A stretch of 64,000 bases of DNA from UBA2897 sp036733925 (GCA_036733925.1 DAIMZO010000007.1:1-64000), one strand, 5' to 3'; counted from the stretch's first letter, positions 43,600 through 52,755 are shown. Numbers and translations are program-made. The notes: generated from the sequence alone by a model not told the origin.

Positions 43600-45099
43600 T
43601 CATTCGTCATCATCGCTGACGAGAGAGACCGTGACCGTGCCGCCGCTCTTTCCAGAGTTTGTGTTATCGGTGAAAGTCTTATGTGTGGCGTGGATCTTCT
43701 GGCCGCCCGTTGTCAGATAGATGGACTTTGCAACGACGCTTCCGTAGATGGTGGCGTTCTGGCTTCCGTCAATCAGGACGGTGCCGTTCGGTGCGTAGAC
43801 ATAGCCGTAGAACGGGGAACTGTTCTGCATGGAGATATTGCCGTTCAGGGATACCAGCAGCAGATGGTCATTTTCATTGTCCGGTTTCTGGTTGGCAGGA
43901 ATATTGACAGTGAGATCACCGTTGACGATGACGATTTTGTAGACGTTGTCCCAGACTTTATAGCTAAGATTGCTGGGATAGGTAGTTTCGAAGTCGCCGC
44001 AGGTCAGTCCCGGATAGATACTCGTGGTATGGCTGGGGTTCAGCTGATAGGATTTATTGGAATCTGCATCGAGGTAGACATGCGCGGCCTCCCGTTGGGC
44101 GAGCGACATAGCTTTATAGGCCTGAACCATGTCATACAGCGAGCTGGTCATCGGATTGTTTTTCGAATAGGAGATATCCACCTCAGAGGAATGGCTGCCC
44201 TGACCGGTGTAGTCTTCTTTCTTGCTGTTGCTCATGCGGTAGTAGTAGCGCCAGGTATATCCGCGCTGGCTGGAATCCGGGATCTTTTCGTCATTCTCAT
44301 GGCCGGGCCGGATATGCGCTTTCCGCGTGGCTTCATCCTCGTCATCGTAAAAATATTGCTTGTCGCCGACCCAATAGCTGTCTTTTCCATCAAGGTAATG
44401 TTCCCCATAATTGTCGCGGTAATTGGACCAGAGCTCCGAGTCTTTGCTGGCGAGGCAGCTGAGCACATCGGCGGTAATGAAGTGGTTATCGTCAAGGTAA
44501 ACTGGGCCATTGACGTGGACGTTCCCTTTGATGTCGATATCGCAGGAGTGGAATACGATGGCGTTCAAGATGTCATTCATGCCGCCCATGCGGTTCCAGC
44601 CGTCCTTGATCTGCGGCTTTCCTTTGTATCCGCCAATCATGGCATACTCGAAGATGCGAGGCGTATTGTTGCCGACATAGACGACCTTGGCCGTCGATTT
44701 TGCCCGGATCGTCTGCTCTTTCTCTATACCGAACAGCGAGAGGAAATGCATCGGGACGGTTTCTTCGCCGACAAGGGTAATCCTCGTAGCATTGCTATCT
44801 TTTTTGTCGGTGCTGTAGCTCAGATCGTGTATCTTGTAGGTACCGTCCAGCTGCTGATTCTTTTCCAGATATTCATTCACTGTGTCCTGGGCGGCTGACG
44901 TATCGTTTTTGCCATCCTCCGCATAGGCATGCCCGCCCGCGAGGACGGCCGCATCCGTGGCGTTCTGCAGGCTGGACTTATGGAGATACAGATTGCCGAC
45001 ATCGACGGCAAGGCCCGTGATCCCGATAATCAAAGGGAGCAGGAATGCCGTAAAAACGATGGCAACACCCTTTTGTCCGTTCTTTTTCAACCATCGCAT
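43600..45099 (-). CDS. tadG: TadG-like pilus-associated protein
   Basis: A 499-residue protein with one N-terminal helix: QKGVAIVFTAFLLPLIIGIT, followed by GLAVDVGNLYLHKSSLQNATDAAVLAG, the TadE/TadG-N signature. The remaining 430 residues are predicted extracytoplasmic and rich in Asp, Asn, Ser and Tyr; no von Willebrand domain with a MIDAS motif was recognised, unlike classic TadG. A filament-like VHVNGPVYLDDN and NVPANQKPDN-type region suggests beta-repeats. It is on the strand opposite to the pilus operon, with a separate leader (45100-45531), so its control is independent. Confidence 0.78.
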   Translation of the reverse strand: MRWLKKNGQKGVAIVFTAFLLPLIIGITGLAVDVGNLYLHKSSLQNATDAAVLAGGHAYAEDGKNDTSAAQDTVNEYLEKNQQLDGTYKIHDLSYSTDKKDSNATRITLVGEETVPMHFLSLFGIEKEQTIRAKSTAKVVYVGNNTPRIFEYAMIGGYKGKPQIKDGWNRMGGMNDILNAIVFHSCDIDIKGNVHVNGPVYLDDNHFITADVLSCLASKDSELWSNYRDNYGEHYLDGKDSYWVGDKQYFYDDEDEATRKAHIRPGHENDEKIPDSSQRGYTWRYYYRMSNSKKEDYTGQGSHSSEVDISYSKNNPMTSSLYDMVQAYKAMSLAQREAAHVYLDADSNKSYQLNPSHTTSIYPGLTCGDFETTYPSNLSYKVWDNVYKIVIVNGDLTVNIPANQKPDNENDHLLLVSLNGNISMQNSSPFYGYVYAPNGTVLIDGSQNATIYGSVVAKSIYLTTGGQKIHATHKTFTDNTNSGKSGGTVTVSLVSDDDE

Positions 45100-45186
45100 G
45101 ATGCATCGCTCCAGTAAACGAAACTTATAACATATTCCGTACTTTATTCTACTTCTATTTTATCATATTCTGGATTTCTATGCTAG

Positions 45187-45213
45187 AAAAAAGCAGAGAT
45201 CTAGCCCTGCTTT
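45187..45213 (-). terminator. Terminator ahead of tadG
   Basis: Minus strand AAAGCAG/CTGCTTT with a 10-base loop, then TTTTTTC. It lies upstream of tadG (start 45099), so something must be transcribed toward it. A promoter-like TTTTCT-N17-TATGAT just below it could start tadG. Confidence 0.65.
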
Positions 45214-45260
45214 GCGCCCTCAGGTAACCAGCCGAAGGACTCTCTTGGTGTGTTGCAGAA

Positions 45261-45319
45261 ACTATCTGTCGAGTATCTTGCAGAGATAATGCGCGATTAC
45301 ACTTGCAAGTACAGATAGT
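45261..45319. repeat. Inverted repeat in the tadG leader region
   Basis: ACTATCTGT (45261-45269) and ACAGATAGT (45311-45319) are perfect 9-bp arms around 41 bases that contain smaller pairings (TATCT/AGATA; ACTTGCAAGT palindrome). No coding potential is convincing. Confidence 0.6.
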
Positions 45320-45348
45320 AAGAGCGAAAAAGGATGCATACAAACGCG

Positions 45349-45385
45349 AAAAGAGCCCGGAATTCACCAATCCGGACTCTTTTTG
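45349..45385. terminator. Bidirectional hairpin in the tadG-ppx gap
   Basis: AAAAGAG..CGGA pairs with TCCGGACTCTTTTT; T-runs occur on both strands. Confidence 0.75.
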
Positions 45386-45408
45386 TATGCTGATATCTGA
45401 TATAACAC

Positions 45409-45496
45409 AAAAACGGGAACTACCGAACGTTCCCGTTTTTGCCACCTCTATACATTCTCGCCAAACTACCACATAACGATATGTAGTAGTCCTCCC
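45409..45496 (-). ncRNA. Candidate small RNA with its own promoter and terminator
   Basis: From the promoter at 45503-45531 a minus-strand RNA of about 88 bases would begin near 45496. It contains a hairpin (arms 45480-45489 and 45466-45475, one G-U pair) and ends in a perfect 12-bp terminator stem (AAAAACGGGAAC / GTTCCCGTTTTT, 45409-45440). GGGAGG near its 5' end is followed only by an ATG-TGG-TAG mini-frame, so it is probably not a messenger. It matches no RNA family I recognise. It could also be an attenuating leader of tadG. Confidence 0.5.
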
Positions 45497-45502
45497 ACGC
45501 TT

Positions 45503-45531
45503 ATAATACAACATCTTGTGGTTGAATGCAA
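45503..45531 (-). promoter_or_regulatory. Promoter of the candidate small RNA
   Basis: Minus strand TTGCAT (45531-45526), 17 bases, TATTAT (45508-45503). Confidence 0.6.
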
Positions 45532-45620
45532 CTAAAATTTCAAAAATTGCGGGCAAAGGGCGTATCCTGTGATAGAATAGAAGCAGAGAGAGAAGTGGAT
45601 GACAGGGCGGAGGAAAAGCT

Positions 45621-46526
45621 ATGCTGACAGGAATCATCGATATCGGCTCGAACACGGTGCGGCTCGCGGTCTATCTGATCGAGGGCAGCCGTATGGAGAT
45701 GCTCATGAAAAAGAAGCATATGGTCGGGCTCGCCGCCCATGTGCGGGACGGCGTGATGCAGCAGAGCGGCATCGATGCGGCGGTGCAGGTCTTGCAGGGA
45801 TTCCAGTCGTTCCTGCGCACGTTCCAGATTACGGAGGTCTATGCGTTCACGACGGCGGCGCTGCGCAACGCGAGCAACAGCCGCGAGGCCGTCGCGGAGA
45901 TTGAGGCGCGCACGGGACTGAAGATTCAGGTGATATCCGGCGAGCGTGAGGCGGAGTACGACTTCATCGGCGCGACGCACAGCCTTGCGGCCGATGACGG
46001 CCTGCTGATTGATATCGGCGGCGGCAGCACGGAGATCGTGAGCTATGCGGGCCGGCGCATCCAGTCGAAGATCAGCTTGCCGATGGGGTCGCTCTCCATG
46101 CGCAGCCGTTTCGTCGCTGGCGTGCTGCCGACGCGCCGCGAGGCCCTGGCCATCCACGAGGAAGCCGAACGGATCATGGGGACGATGGAGGGATTCCCGG
46201 AATGCGGCGAGGAGATCGTCGGCATCGGCGGCGCATTCAAGGGCGGCTGTGCGCTCTACAACGCGCTGTTCCATCAGCCGGCCACGAACGTCCGCATGAA
46301 CGCGGATCAGCTGCTCTCGCTGATCTCGCGCTTCCAGTCCGACCACGGCATTTCGCAGGACATGACCATCATGCTCATGAAGACCGTGCCGGACCGCATG
46401 GAGACCGTAATTCCGGGACTCATCATCGCCGATGTGCTTGCGGAACGCTTCCAGAGCTCCACCATCACCTACAGCGACTCCGGCGTGCGCGAGGGCTTCA
46501 TTTACGCGGAGATCATGCAAGGGTGA
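45621..46526 (+). CDS. Ppx/GppA-family phosphatase
   Basis: A 301-residue exopolyphosphatase/pppGpp phosphatase-type protein of the actin-like ATPase fold. GIIDIGSNTVRLAVYLIEG (phosphate-1 loop), AFTTAALRNASN, VISGEREAEYDFIGA, LLIDIGGGSTEIV and VGIGGAFKGG are in order. It lacks the C-terminal HD-like domain of long Ppx, so it is the short form. Either polyphosphate or (p)ppGpp may be the substrate. Transcribed alone; GGAGGAAAAGCT precedes the ATG. Confidence 0.88.
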   Translation: MLTGIIDIGSNTVRLAVYLIEGSRMEMLMKKKHMVGLAAHVRDGVMQQSGIDAAVQVLQGFQSFLRTFQITEVYAFTTAALRNASNSREAVAEIEARTGLKIQVISGEREAEYDFIGATHSLAADDGLLIDIGGGSTEIVSYAGRRIQSKISLPMGSLSMRSRFVAGVLPTRREALAIHEEAERIMGTMEGFPECGEEIVGIGGAFKGGCALYNALFHQPATNVRMNADQLLSLISRFQSDHGISQDMTIMLMKTVPDRMETVIPGLIIADVLAERFQSSTITYSDSGVREGFIYAEIMQG

Positions 46527-46573
46527 GGCAGCCACGCAGGAACAAAAAAGTAGATTTTTCAACTGTTTTATGG

Positions 46574-46855
46574 TAAAATAAAGACAAAGAGAGACCGGCG
46601 GGTGGTGTCGTCGGCTCCCTCCGTATTTCTTGGATTTGAAAGGGAAGTCGTATACTACCAATGGGTTCTCCTTTCTTACTTCAAGGCAGTAACAATGCGT
46701 GTAGCGAGCGCTATCGCAAGCGACAGCTTTTCGTACAACGTCATGGCACTCACCCCTTTTTATGGAGGGGAACCGGCTCCGTCGGTCTGGTTACAGTATA
46801 CAACGGAGCCTATGTGGATTGCAATAGCCCGGCTTTTCGGCTGGGCTTTGTTTTT
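46574..46855 (+). ncRNA. ssrS: Structured RNA upstream of gyrA, candidate 6S RNA
   Basis: A 356-base gap holds no gene. After a -10 (TAAAAT 46574-46579), AGACCGGCGG (46592-46601) and CCGTCGGTCT (46779-46788) close a 197-base domain by 10 pairs; inside them CTCCCTCC pairs with GGAGGGG, leaving large internal loops and a GC-rich apical hairpin region around TAGCGAGCGCTATCGC. This long, bubbled rod of about 200 bases is the shape of 6S RNA, which traps RNA polymerase. A terminator (46826-46855, AGCCCGGC/GGCTGGGCT plus T-run) ends it. Identity is inferred from architecture, not from a sequence match. Confidence 0.45.
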
Positions 46856-46882
46856 GCTTTACAACTAATATGAGGTGAGATT

Positions 46883-49312
46883 GTGGATTTTGTTCAGGGA
46901 AAGGTTGTACCGGTCAATCTGGAGCATGAGATGAGGAACTGCTACATCGACTATGCGATGAGCGTTATCGTGTCCCGCGCGCTGCCAGATGTCCGGGACG
47001 GCCTGAAGCCGGTGCACCGTCGCATCCTTTACGCGATGCAGGAAGCCGGCATGGGCAGCAACAAGCCATACAAGAAATCGGCGCGTATCGTCGGTGAAGT
47101 CCTAGGTAAATATCATCCGCATGGCGACAGCTCGGTCTATGACGCGATCGTCCGCATGGCCCAGGACTTCTCGATGCGCTACATGCTCGCGGACGGGCAC
47201 GGCAACTTCGGCTCGGTCGATGGTGACCCGGCCGCTGCCATGCGTTACACCGAGGTTCGCATGTCGAAGATTGCGGAGCTCATGCTGCAGGATATCGACA
47301 AGGACACCGTCGATTTCGTGCCGAACTACGATGAGTCGCTGAAGGAGCCGTCGGTACTGCCGGCGAAGTTCCCGCAGCTGCTCGTCAACGGCACGAGCGG
47401 CATCGCGGTCGGCATGGCGACGAACATCCCGCCGCACAACATGCGTGAGGTCATCGACGGCACGCTGATGCTCATCGACAACCCGGATGCGACCATCGAC
47501 GAGCTCATGACGGTCATCAAGGGGCCGGATTTCCCGACGGCCGGACTGATCCTCGGCACGGACGGCATCCGTCAGGCCTATACGACGGGTCGCGGCGTCA
47601 TCAAGTTGCGCGCGAACGCGCATATCGAGACGATGTCGAACGGCAAGCCGCGCATCATCGTGACGGAGCTGCCGTATCAGGTCAACAAGGCGCGCCTCAT
47701 CGAGAAGATCGCCGACCTCGTCCGCAACAAGGAAATCGAGGGCATCACGGATCTGCGCGATGAGTCGGACCGCAACGGTATGCGCATCGTCATCGACCTG
47801 CGCCGCGACGCGAACGCGAATGTCATCCTGAATCAGCTCTACAAGCACACGCAGCTGCAGGACAGCTTCGGCGTCATCATGCTCGCGCTCGTCGACGGCC
47901 GCCCGAAGATTCTGAACCTCAAGGAAGTCCTCCACTACTACATTATGCATCAGGAGGACGTTATCACCCGCCGGACGAAATATGAGCTCAACAAGGCCGA
48001 GGCCCGCGCGCATATCTTGGAGGGCTTGACCATCGCGCTCGACCATCTCGACGCCGTCATCACGACAATCCGCGAGAGCCGCACGGCTGATATCGCGCGC
48101 ACGGCCCTCATGGAGGGCTTCAAGCTCAGCGAGAAGCAGGCACAGGCCATCCTCGACCTCCGTCTGCAGCGCCTGACCGGCCTCGAACGCGAGAAAATCG
48201 AGGAAGAGTATCAGGAAGTCTTGAAGAGCATCGAGGAGTACAAGGCTATCCTCGCCGACGAGACGCGCATCCTCGGCATCATCAAGGATGAGCTCACGCA
48301 GGTCAAGGAGAAATACGGTGACGACCGCCGCACGCGCATCACGATCGACATGTCGGATATGAGCGCGGAGGATCTCATCGCCGAAGAAGATGTCGTCATC
48401 ACGCTGACGCATAACGACTATATCAAGCGCATGCCGCTCGACACGTACCGCCGCCAGAACCGCGGCGGCAAGGGCATCAAGGGCATGGGCACGAAGGCGG
48501 CGGATTTCGTCGAGAACATGCTCGTGACAACGACGCATCACACGATTCTGTTCTTCACGAGCCGCGGGCGCGTCTATCATCTGAAAGCCTATCAGATCAA
48601 CGAGGCGAGCCGCCAGGCGAAGGGCACGGCCATCGTGAACCTGCTGCAGCTCCAGCCGGATGAGAAGATCACGGCAATTATTCAGGTCAAGGAGTTCAAG
48701 GAAGACCGCTTCCTGTTCATGGCGACGAAGCAGGGTATCGTCAAGAAGACGAGCCTCGGCGAGTTCCGCAACCTGCATAAGGGCGGGCTCAACGCCATCA
48801 ACCTCGCGGACGACGATGACCTCATCGGTGTCAAGTTCACGGACGGCGACAGCTACATTATGCTCGGCACGAAGGACGGCCAGGCCATCGCGTTCTCCGA
48901 GCAGGATGTCCGCTCGATGGGCCGCATCGCGCGCGGCGTGAAGGGCATCAACCTCCGTCGGGGCGACGAAGTCGTCGGCATGGACATCATGCGCCATAAC
49001 GCGGATGTCCTGACCGTGACGGCGGGGGGCTACGGCAAGCGCACGACGACCGATGAGTACCGCGCACAGAACCGCGGCGGCACGGGCCTCAAGAACCTCA
49101 AGGTCACCGAAAAGACCGGCCCGGTCATCGGCTTCAAGGTCGTCCTGCCGGATCAGGAGCTCATGCTCATCACGGCCAACGGCATTGTCATCCGCACGAC
49201 TGTCGCCGAGATCTCGACCATCAGCCGCAACACGCAGGGCGTCAAGATCATGAACCTCGACGAAGGCGACCAGGTCGCCTCCATGGCCGTCATGGATCAG
49301 AAAAACGACTGA
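46883..49312 (+). CDS. gyrA: DNA gyrase subunit A
   Basis: An 809-residue type IIA topoisomerase subunit. The quinolone region KYHPHGDSSVYDAIVRMAQD has Ser and Asp at the usual sensitive positions, and the catalytic tyrosine is in PAAAMRYTEVRM. The coiled-coil/C-gate region spans about 370-490 and the C-terminal beta-pinwheel contains the GyrA-box-like RQNRGGKGIKGM (near 515) and later AQNRGGTGLKN blades. GTG start at 46883 with GAGGTGA. Preceded by a structured RNA and followed by a strong terminator, it is transcribed on its own, away from gyrB. Confidence 0.97.
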   Translation: MDFVQGKVVPVNLEHEMRNCYIDYAMSVIVSRALPDVRDGLKPVHRRILYAMQEAGMGSNKPYKKSARIVGEVLGKYHPHGDSSVYDAIVRMAQDFSMRYMLADGHGNFGSVDGDPAAAMRYTEVRMSKIAELMLQDIDKDTVDFVPNYDESLKEPSVLPAKFPQLLVNGTSGIAVGMATNIPPHNMREVIDGTLMLIDNPDATIDELMTVIKGPDFPTAGLILGTDGIRQAYTTGRGVIKLRANAHIETMSNGKPRIIVTELPYQVNKARLIEKIADLVRNKEIEGITDLRDESDRNGMRIVIDLRRDANANVILNQLYKHTQLQDSFGVIMLALVDGRPKILNLKEVLHYYIMHQEDVITRRTKYELNKAEARAHILEGLTIALDHLDAVITTIRESRTADIARTALMEGFKLSEKQAQAILDLRLQRLTGLEREKIEEEYQEVLKSIEEYKAILADETRILGIIKDELTQVKEKYGDDRRTRITIDMSDMSAEDLIAEEDVVITLTHNDYIKRMPLDTYRRQNRGGKGIKGMGTKAADFVENMLVTTTHHTILFFTSRGRVYHLKAYQINEASRQAKGTAIVNLLQLQPDEKITAIIQVKEFKEDRFLFMATKQGIVKKTSLGEFRNLHKGGLNAINLADDDDLIGVKFTDGDSYIMLGTKDGQAIAFSEQDVRSMGRIARGVKGINLRRGDEVVGMDIMRHNADVLTVTAGGYGKRTTTDEYRAQNRGGTGLKNLKVTEKTGPVIGFKVVLPDQELMLITANGIVIRTTVAEISTISRNTQGVKIMNLDEGDQVASMAVMDQKND

Positions 49313-49324
49313 TAACGGATAATA

Positions 49325-49351
49325 GCCTTCCCCAGAGGGGAAGGCTTTTTT
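49325..49351 (+). terminator. Terminator after gyrA
   Basis: GCCTTCCCC/GGGGAAGGC, perfect 9-bp stem with a 3-base loop, then TTTTTTATTTT. Confidence 0.92.
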
Positions 49352-49386
49352 ATTTTGTCTGAAAGCGCCCCTTTAATCTGGATTTA

Positions 49387-49395
49387 TGATATAAT
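49387..49395 (+). promoter_or_regulatory. Extended -10 of the oxidoreductase-membrane protein pair
   Basis: TGATATAAT within the near-palindrome ATGATATAATATCAT, about 40 bases before the start; no clear -35. Confidence 0.45.
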
Positions 49396-49435
49396 ATCAT
49401 TATTGTTAGAAAATATTTAACCGGGAGATGGGACC

Positions 49436-51013
49436 TTGAAGAAAGCCGTTATTATCGGTGCGGGGCCGGCAGGGCTTACTGCAGCGTACGAACTACTGAA
49501 AAAGACCGATATCCATCCAATCATCTTGGAGCAATCCAACGCGACGGGCGGTCTTTCCCGTACGGTCAACTTTGCCGGCAACCGCATGGATATCGGCGGG
49601 CACCGATTTTTCACGAAAAGCGAGCCAGTCAAAGCGCTCTGGAAAAGCATCATGCCGTTCGCGTCTGCCCCGGCCTGGGATGACCGGCTCCTGCAGCGCG
49701 AGTGTCCGACCTTTGCAGATGGCGTCGACCCCGAGCAGGATGACCACGTTTTCCTGCTGCGTTCCCGCATCTCCCGCATCTACTATCTGCGGCAGTTCTT
49801 CTCATATCCCGTTTCGCTGTCCCTGCGCACCTTGCGGGGACTCGGTGCCCGGCGCGTGAACCGGATTCTTCTGTCCTACCTTTCGGCCTGCCTGAAGAAG
49901 CGCGACGAGAAGACGCTGGAAGATTTCATGATTAACCGCTTTGGGCGCGAGCTCTACCGGACGTTCTTTGAAAGCTATACGGAAAAGGTTTGGGGGCGGT
50001 CGCCGAGCCAGATCGGCGCAAATTGGGGCAGCCAGCGCATCAAGGGCGTCTCGCTTCTCGGCGTCATCCGGGATTTCCTGGATCGCCGCCTCGGCATCCA
50101 GCGGAAGAAGCAGGAAACCTCGCTGATCGAGCAGTTCTTCTATCCGAAATTCGGCCCCGGGGAATTCTTTGAGGATCTGGCCACAGAGGTCGAGCGGCTC
50201 GGCGGGGAGATACGCTATCAGCAGCAGGTCGTCGGCATCGAGGGAAGTTCGGATCGGCATATTACGGGGCTTCGCGTCAAGCGGACCGATGGCACCTGCG
50301 AGACGTTTTCTGCAGATTTCGTCTTTTCCTCTATGCCCGTTAAGGATCTTTGTGCGGCAATGCCAGTGGATTGGCTGCCGGACAAGGCCCGGGCGGTTGC
50401 AGAGACTCTCCCGTACCGTGATTTCATGACGGCCGGGCTGCTCGTCAATCGATTGGCGCTCAAAAATAATACGCAGCATAAGACCGTGAACGGCATCGTC
50501 CCGGACTGCTGGATCTACATTCAGGAGCCGGAGGTCAAGATCGGGCGGCTGCAGGTCTTCAACAACTGGTCACCGTATCTGGTCGAGGATCCGATGCATA
50601 CCGTCTGGATCGGACTCGAGTATTTCTGTGCGGAGGGCGATGCGCTCTGGTCTATGCCGGATGAGGCGTTCCTTTCGTTCGCGGCTGGAGAGCTTGAAAA
50701 AATCGGCATCCTCGCCCCGCATGCCGTCATCAAAGGGCATGTCGTGCGCGTGCAGAAAGCGTATCCGGCCTATTATGGCAGCTATAGCGAGTTCCCCGTC
50801 GTGCGCAAGGCGCTCGATGCGGTGGATAACCTCTACTGCATCGGCCGCAACGGACAGCACCGCTACAACAACATGGATCACTCCATGCGCACAGCCATGG
50901 AGGCCGTGCGGCTCCTGAAGGATGGCATCGCAGACCGGACATCGCTCTGGAAGGTCAACACCGAATCCGATTATCAGGAAGAAGCATCTGCAGGGGAGGG
51001 AAAATGCTCGTGA
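49436..51013 (+). CDS. FAD-dependent amine-oxidase-fold protein, UDP-galactopyranose-mutase-like
   Basis: A 525-residue flavoprotein. AVIIGAGPAGLTAAYELL (residues 4-21) binds FAD; ATGGLSRTVNFAGNRMDIGGHRFF and the second dinucleotide stretch DNLYCIGRNGQHRYNNMDHS near the end resemble the UGM/protoporphyrinogen-oxidase-like group (NAD-binding_8 plus amino oxidase). The group often acts on NDP-sugars or isoprenoids in envelope polymer loci. TTG start at 49436 with GGGAG 8 bases upstream. Its last 10 bases overlap the next gene, a membrane protein, so they form an operon. Substrate unknown. Confidence 0.75.
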   Translation: MKKAVIIGAGPAGLTAAYELLKKTDIHPIILEQSNATGGLSRTVNFAGNRMDIGGHRFFTKSEPVKALWKSIMPFASAPAWDDRLLQRECPTFADGVDPEQDDHVFLLRSRISRIYYLRQFFSYPVSLSLRTLRGLGARRVNRILLSYLSACLKKRDEKTLEDFMINRFGRELYRTFFESYTEKVWGRSPSQIGANWGSQRIKGVSLLGVIRDFLDRRLGIQRKKQETSLIEQFFYPKFGPGEFFEDLATEVERLGGEIRYQQQVVGIEGSSDRHITGLRVKRTDGTCETFSADFVFSSMPVKDLCAAMPVDWLPDKARAVAETLPYRDFMTAGLLVNRLALKNNTQHKTVNGIVPDCWIYIQEPEVKIGRLQVFNNWSPYLVEDPMHTVWIGLEYFCAEGDALWSMPDEAFLSFAAGELEKIGILAPHAVIKGHVVRVQKAYPAYYGSYSEFPVVRKALDAVDNLYCIGRNGQHRYNNMDHSMRTAMEAVRLLKDGIADRTSLWKVNTESDYQEEASAGEGKCS

Positions 51014-52737
51014 ACCAGCCTGATGGAAAAGCCGGAATCCTCAAAGATAAGAAGATTCCGGTCATCTTGTTCCTGTTCCTTTTTGTCGGCCTGCTTTTCG
51101 TCGGGAACCGCGTCGATAACGACACGTGGTTCTTGCTGAATCACGGGCGTTATGTGGATCTATACGGCTTCCCGCATACGGAGCCGTTCACGATACACGA
51201 GGGGCTGCATTTCATTATGCAGCAATGGCTTTTCGCCTGGATCCTTTGGAAAGTCTATTCCTTTGCCGGTGTCCTTGGGCTGCAGGCCTTCGCCTGGATC
51301 GGCGGGGCTGTGCTGATCTACCTCGACTACCGTCTCGTGCTCTCGGTCACCAGGAACCGGCAGATGGCGTTCCTGCTCGCGCAACTCATCGGGGTATTCT
51401 GCGGGATGCTCTTCATCTGTCAGCGGCCGCAGCTCTTTTCGTCCATCATCTTCCTGCTGGAAATCCTTGTGCTCGAGAATATCCCATGGGGGAAGAAGTA
51501 CTGCTTTGCAATCCTATCGATACTTTCTGTGTTGCTGATCAATATCCACGCGGCGATGTGGCCGATGCTGTTCGTCTTCCTGCTCCCGTACCTCGCGGAA
51601 TGGCTCGGGCAGCAGGGGCGGCTGGCGCGTTTTACCGCGCGTTTCCCTGAGCCTGTTGCGTGGAAAGGGCACGAACTGTTGATTCTGGCACTTGGCATGT
51701 TCGCGTTTGCCTTTCTGAATCCGTATGGGACTGAGGCGATGACGTATACCGCCCATTCCTACGGATACAAGGAGATCAACGCGATTGTCGGGGAAATGAC
51801 GCCGCTTGTCCTCCGTGGGTTTTCCTCTATCCTGCTGATTCTGTTCATCGGCCTGTTTATGTTCTACGCAAGGCATCGCGCGCCGCTACGCTATTTCCTC
51901 TTTGCATTCGGTACAGGCATCCTGACGCTTTCCTCGGTCCGCAGCTTTTTCCTGTTCCTGCTTTTCGGCACACTGCCGCTTGCCTATATGCTCCGAGAAA
52001 AATATCTCGCGTATAAGCAGTATTATACGTTCCAGAAACTTTCCTTATCCCTGTTGCTCGGCCTGCTCCTCATGGGGATTTCTTATAAATACTATCTGCC
52101 GTTCCTTTCTTCGTTCAAGAATGATCAAAGGATATATATTGGAATCCTGCTTTTCTTTGCAGCTCTTCTGCTCCTGTCACTGGCCCGTTTCATTTTGCGT
52201 TCCAAGAGGCAGCACTGTTTTTCGGCATGGAAAGAACTCCTGCCTCCAGAAATCGAAAGGGATGGAGTGCTTTCTACCATTTTCATCCTGTTTCTGGTCG
52301 TTTTGCCTCCCATCATAAGCTGCTATACCCGTTCCCCCATCCAGCAGCCTCTGCAGCGCGCATCGGAGGTTCTGTACGCGGAAGCGTCACCAGAGAGTAT
52401 CTGCCTCTATACGGGATACGACGAGGGCCCGTATTTAGAGTTCCAGGGCTTCCCATGCTATCTCGACACCCGCGCAGAAGTATTCATCAAGAAAGTCAAT
52501 CAGCAGAAAGACATCTTTTTTGAATACTACGCCTTGCAGAACAACAAAATTGACTACCGGGATTTCCTTTCGCGCTATGCCTTCAACTACCTCCTCGTCG
52601 ATGAAAACGACACCCTCTACTACAACCTCGCCAACGACGAGCACTACGAATGCATCTGGGACGCCTCCGAGGATCCATCCATATCCGCTCCCGATATCGC
52701 AGACAAAAATTACCGCATATTCCGTAAAGCGGATTAA
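51004..52737 (+). CDS. Polytopic membrane protein, GT-C-like
   Basis: A 577-residue protein with about 11-13 membrane segments up to residue 450 and a C-terminal soluble part of about 130 residues. An early loop after the first helix, NRVDNDTWFLLNHGRYVDLYG, holds Asp residues placed as in GT-C glycosyltransferases (a catalytic acidic residue after TM1), and YLDTRAEVFI near 500 suits an extracytoplasmic domain. No family name can be given from sequence alone. Overlap with the flavoprotein gene suggests joint work in envelope glycan or lipid-linked sugar synthesis; this is inference. Confidence 0.6.
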   Translation: MLVNQPDGKAGILKDKKIPVILFLFLFVGLLFVGNRVDNDTWFLLNHGRYVDLYGFPHTEPFTIHEGLHFIMQQWLFAWILWKVYSFAGVLGLQAFAWIGGAVLIYLDYRLVLSVTRNRQMAFLLAQLIGVFCGMLFICQRPQLFSSIIFLLEILVLENIPWGKKYCFAILSILSVLLINIHAAMWPMLFVFLLPYLAEWLGQQGRLARFTARFPEPVAWKGHELLILALGMFAFAFLNPYGTEAMTYTAHSYGYKEINAIVGEMTPLVLRGFSSILLILFIGLFMFYARHRAPLRYFLFAFGTGILTLSSVRSFFLFLLFGTLPLAYMLREKYLAYKQYYTFQKLSLSLLLGLLLMGISYKYYLPFLSSFKNDQRIYIGILLFFAALLLLSLARFILRSKRQHCFSAWKELLPPEIERDGVLSTIFILFLVVLPPIISCYTRSPIQQPLQRASEVLYAEASPESICLYTGYDEGPYLEFQGFPCYLDTRAEVFIKKVNQQKDIFFEYYALQNNKIDYRDFLSRYAFNYLLVDENDTLYYNLANDEHYECIWDASEDPSISAPDIADKNYRIFRKAD

Positions 52738-52755
52738 CTTTGTTTTCGTGCAAAT

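Noticed and set aside
45170..45350. c-di-GMP-I riboswitch upstream of tadG
   Set aside because: The minus strand has GCGCAAAGC, similar to part of the class, but the GGCAAACC half and the rest of the fold are missing.
45155..45655. A 166-codon minus-strand frame in the tadG-ppx gap
   Set aside because: It reads through three terminator hairpins and the promoter of the candidate small RNA and resembles no protein.
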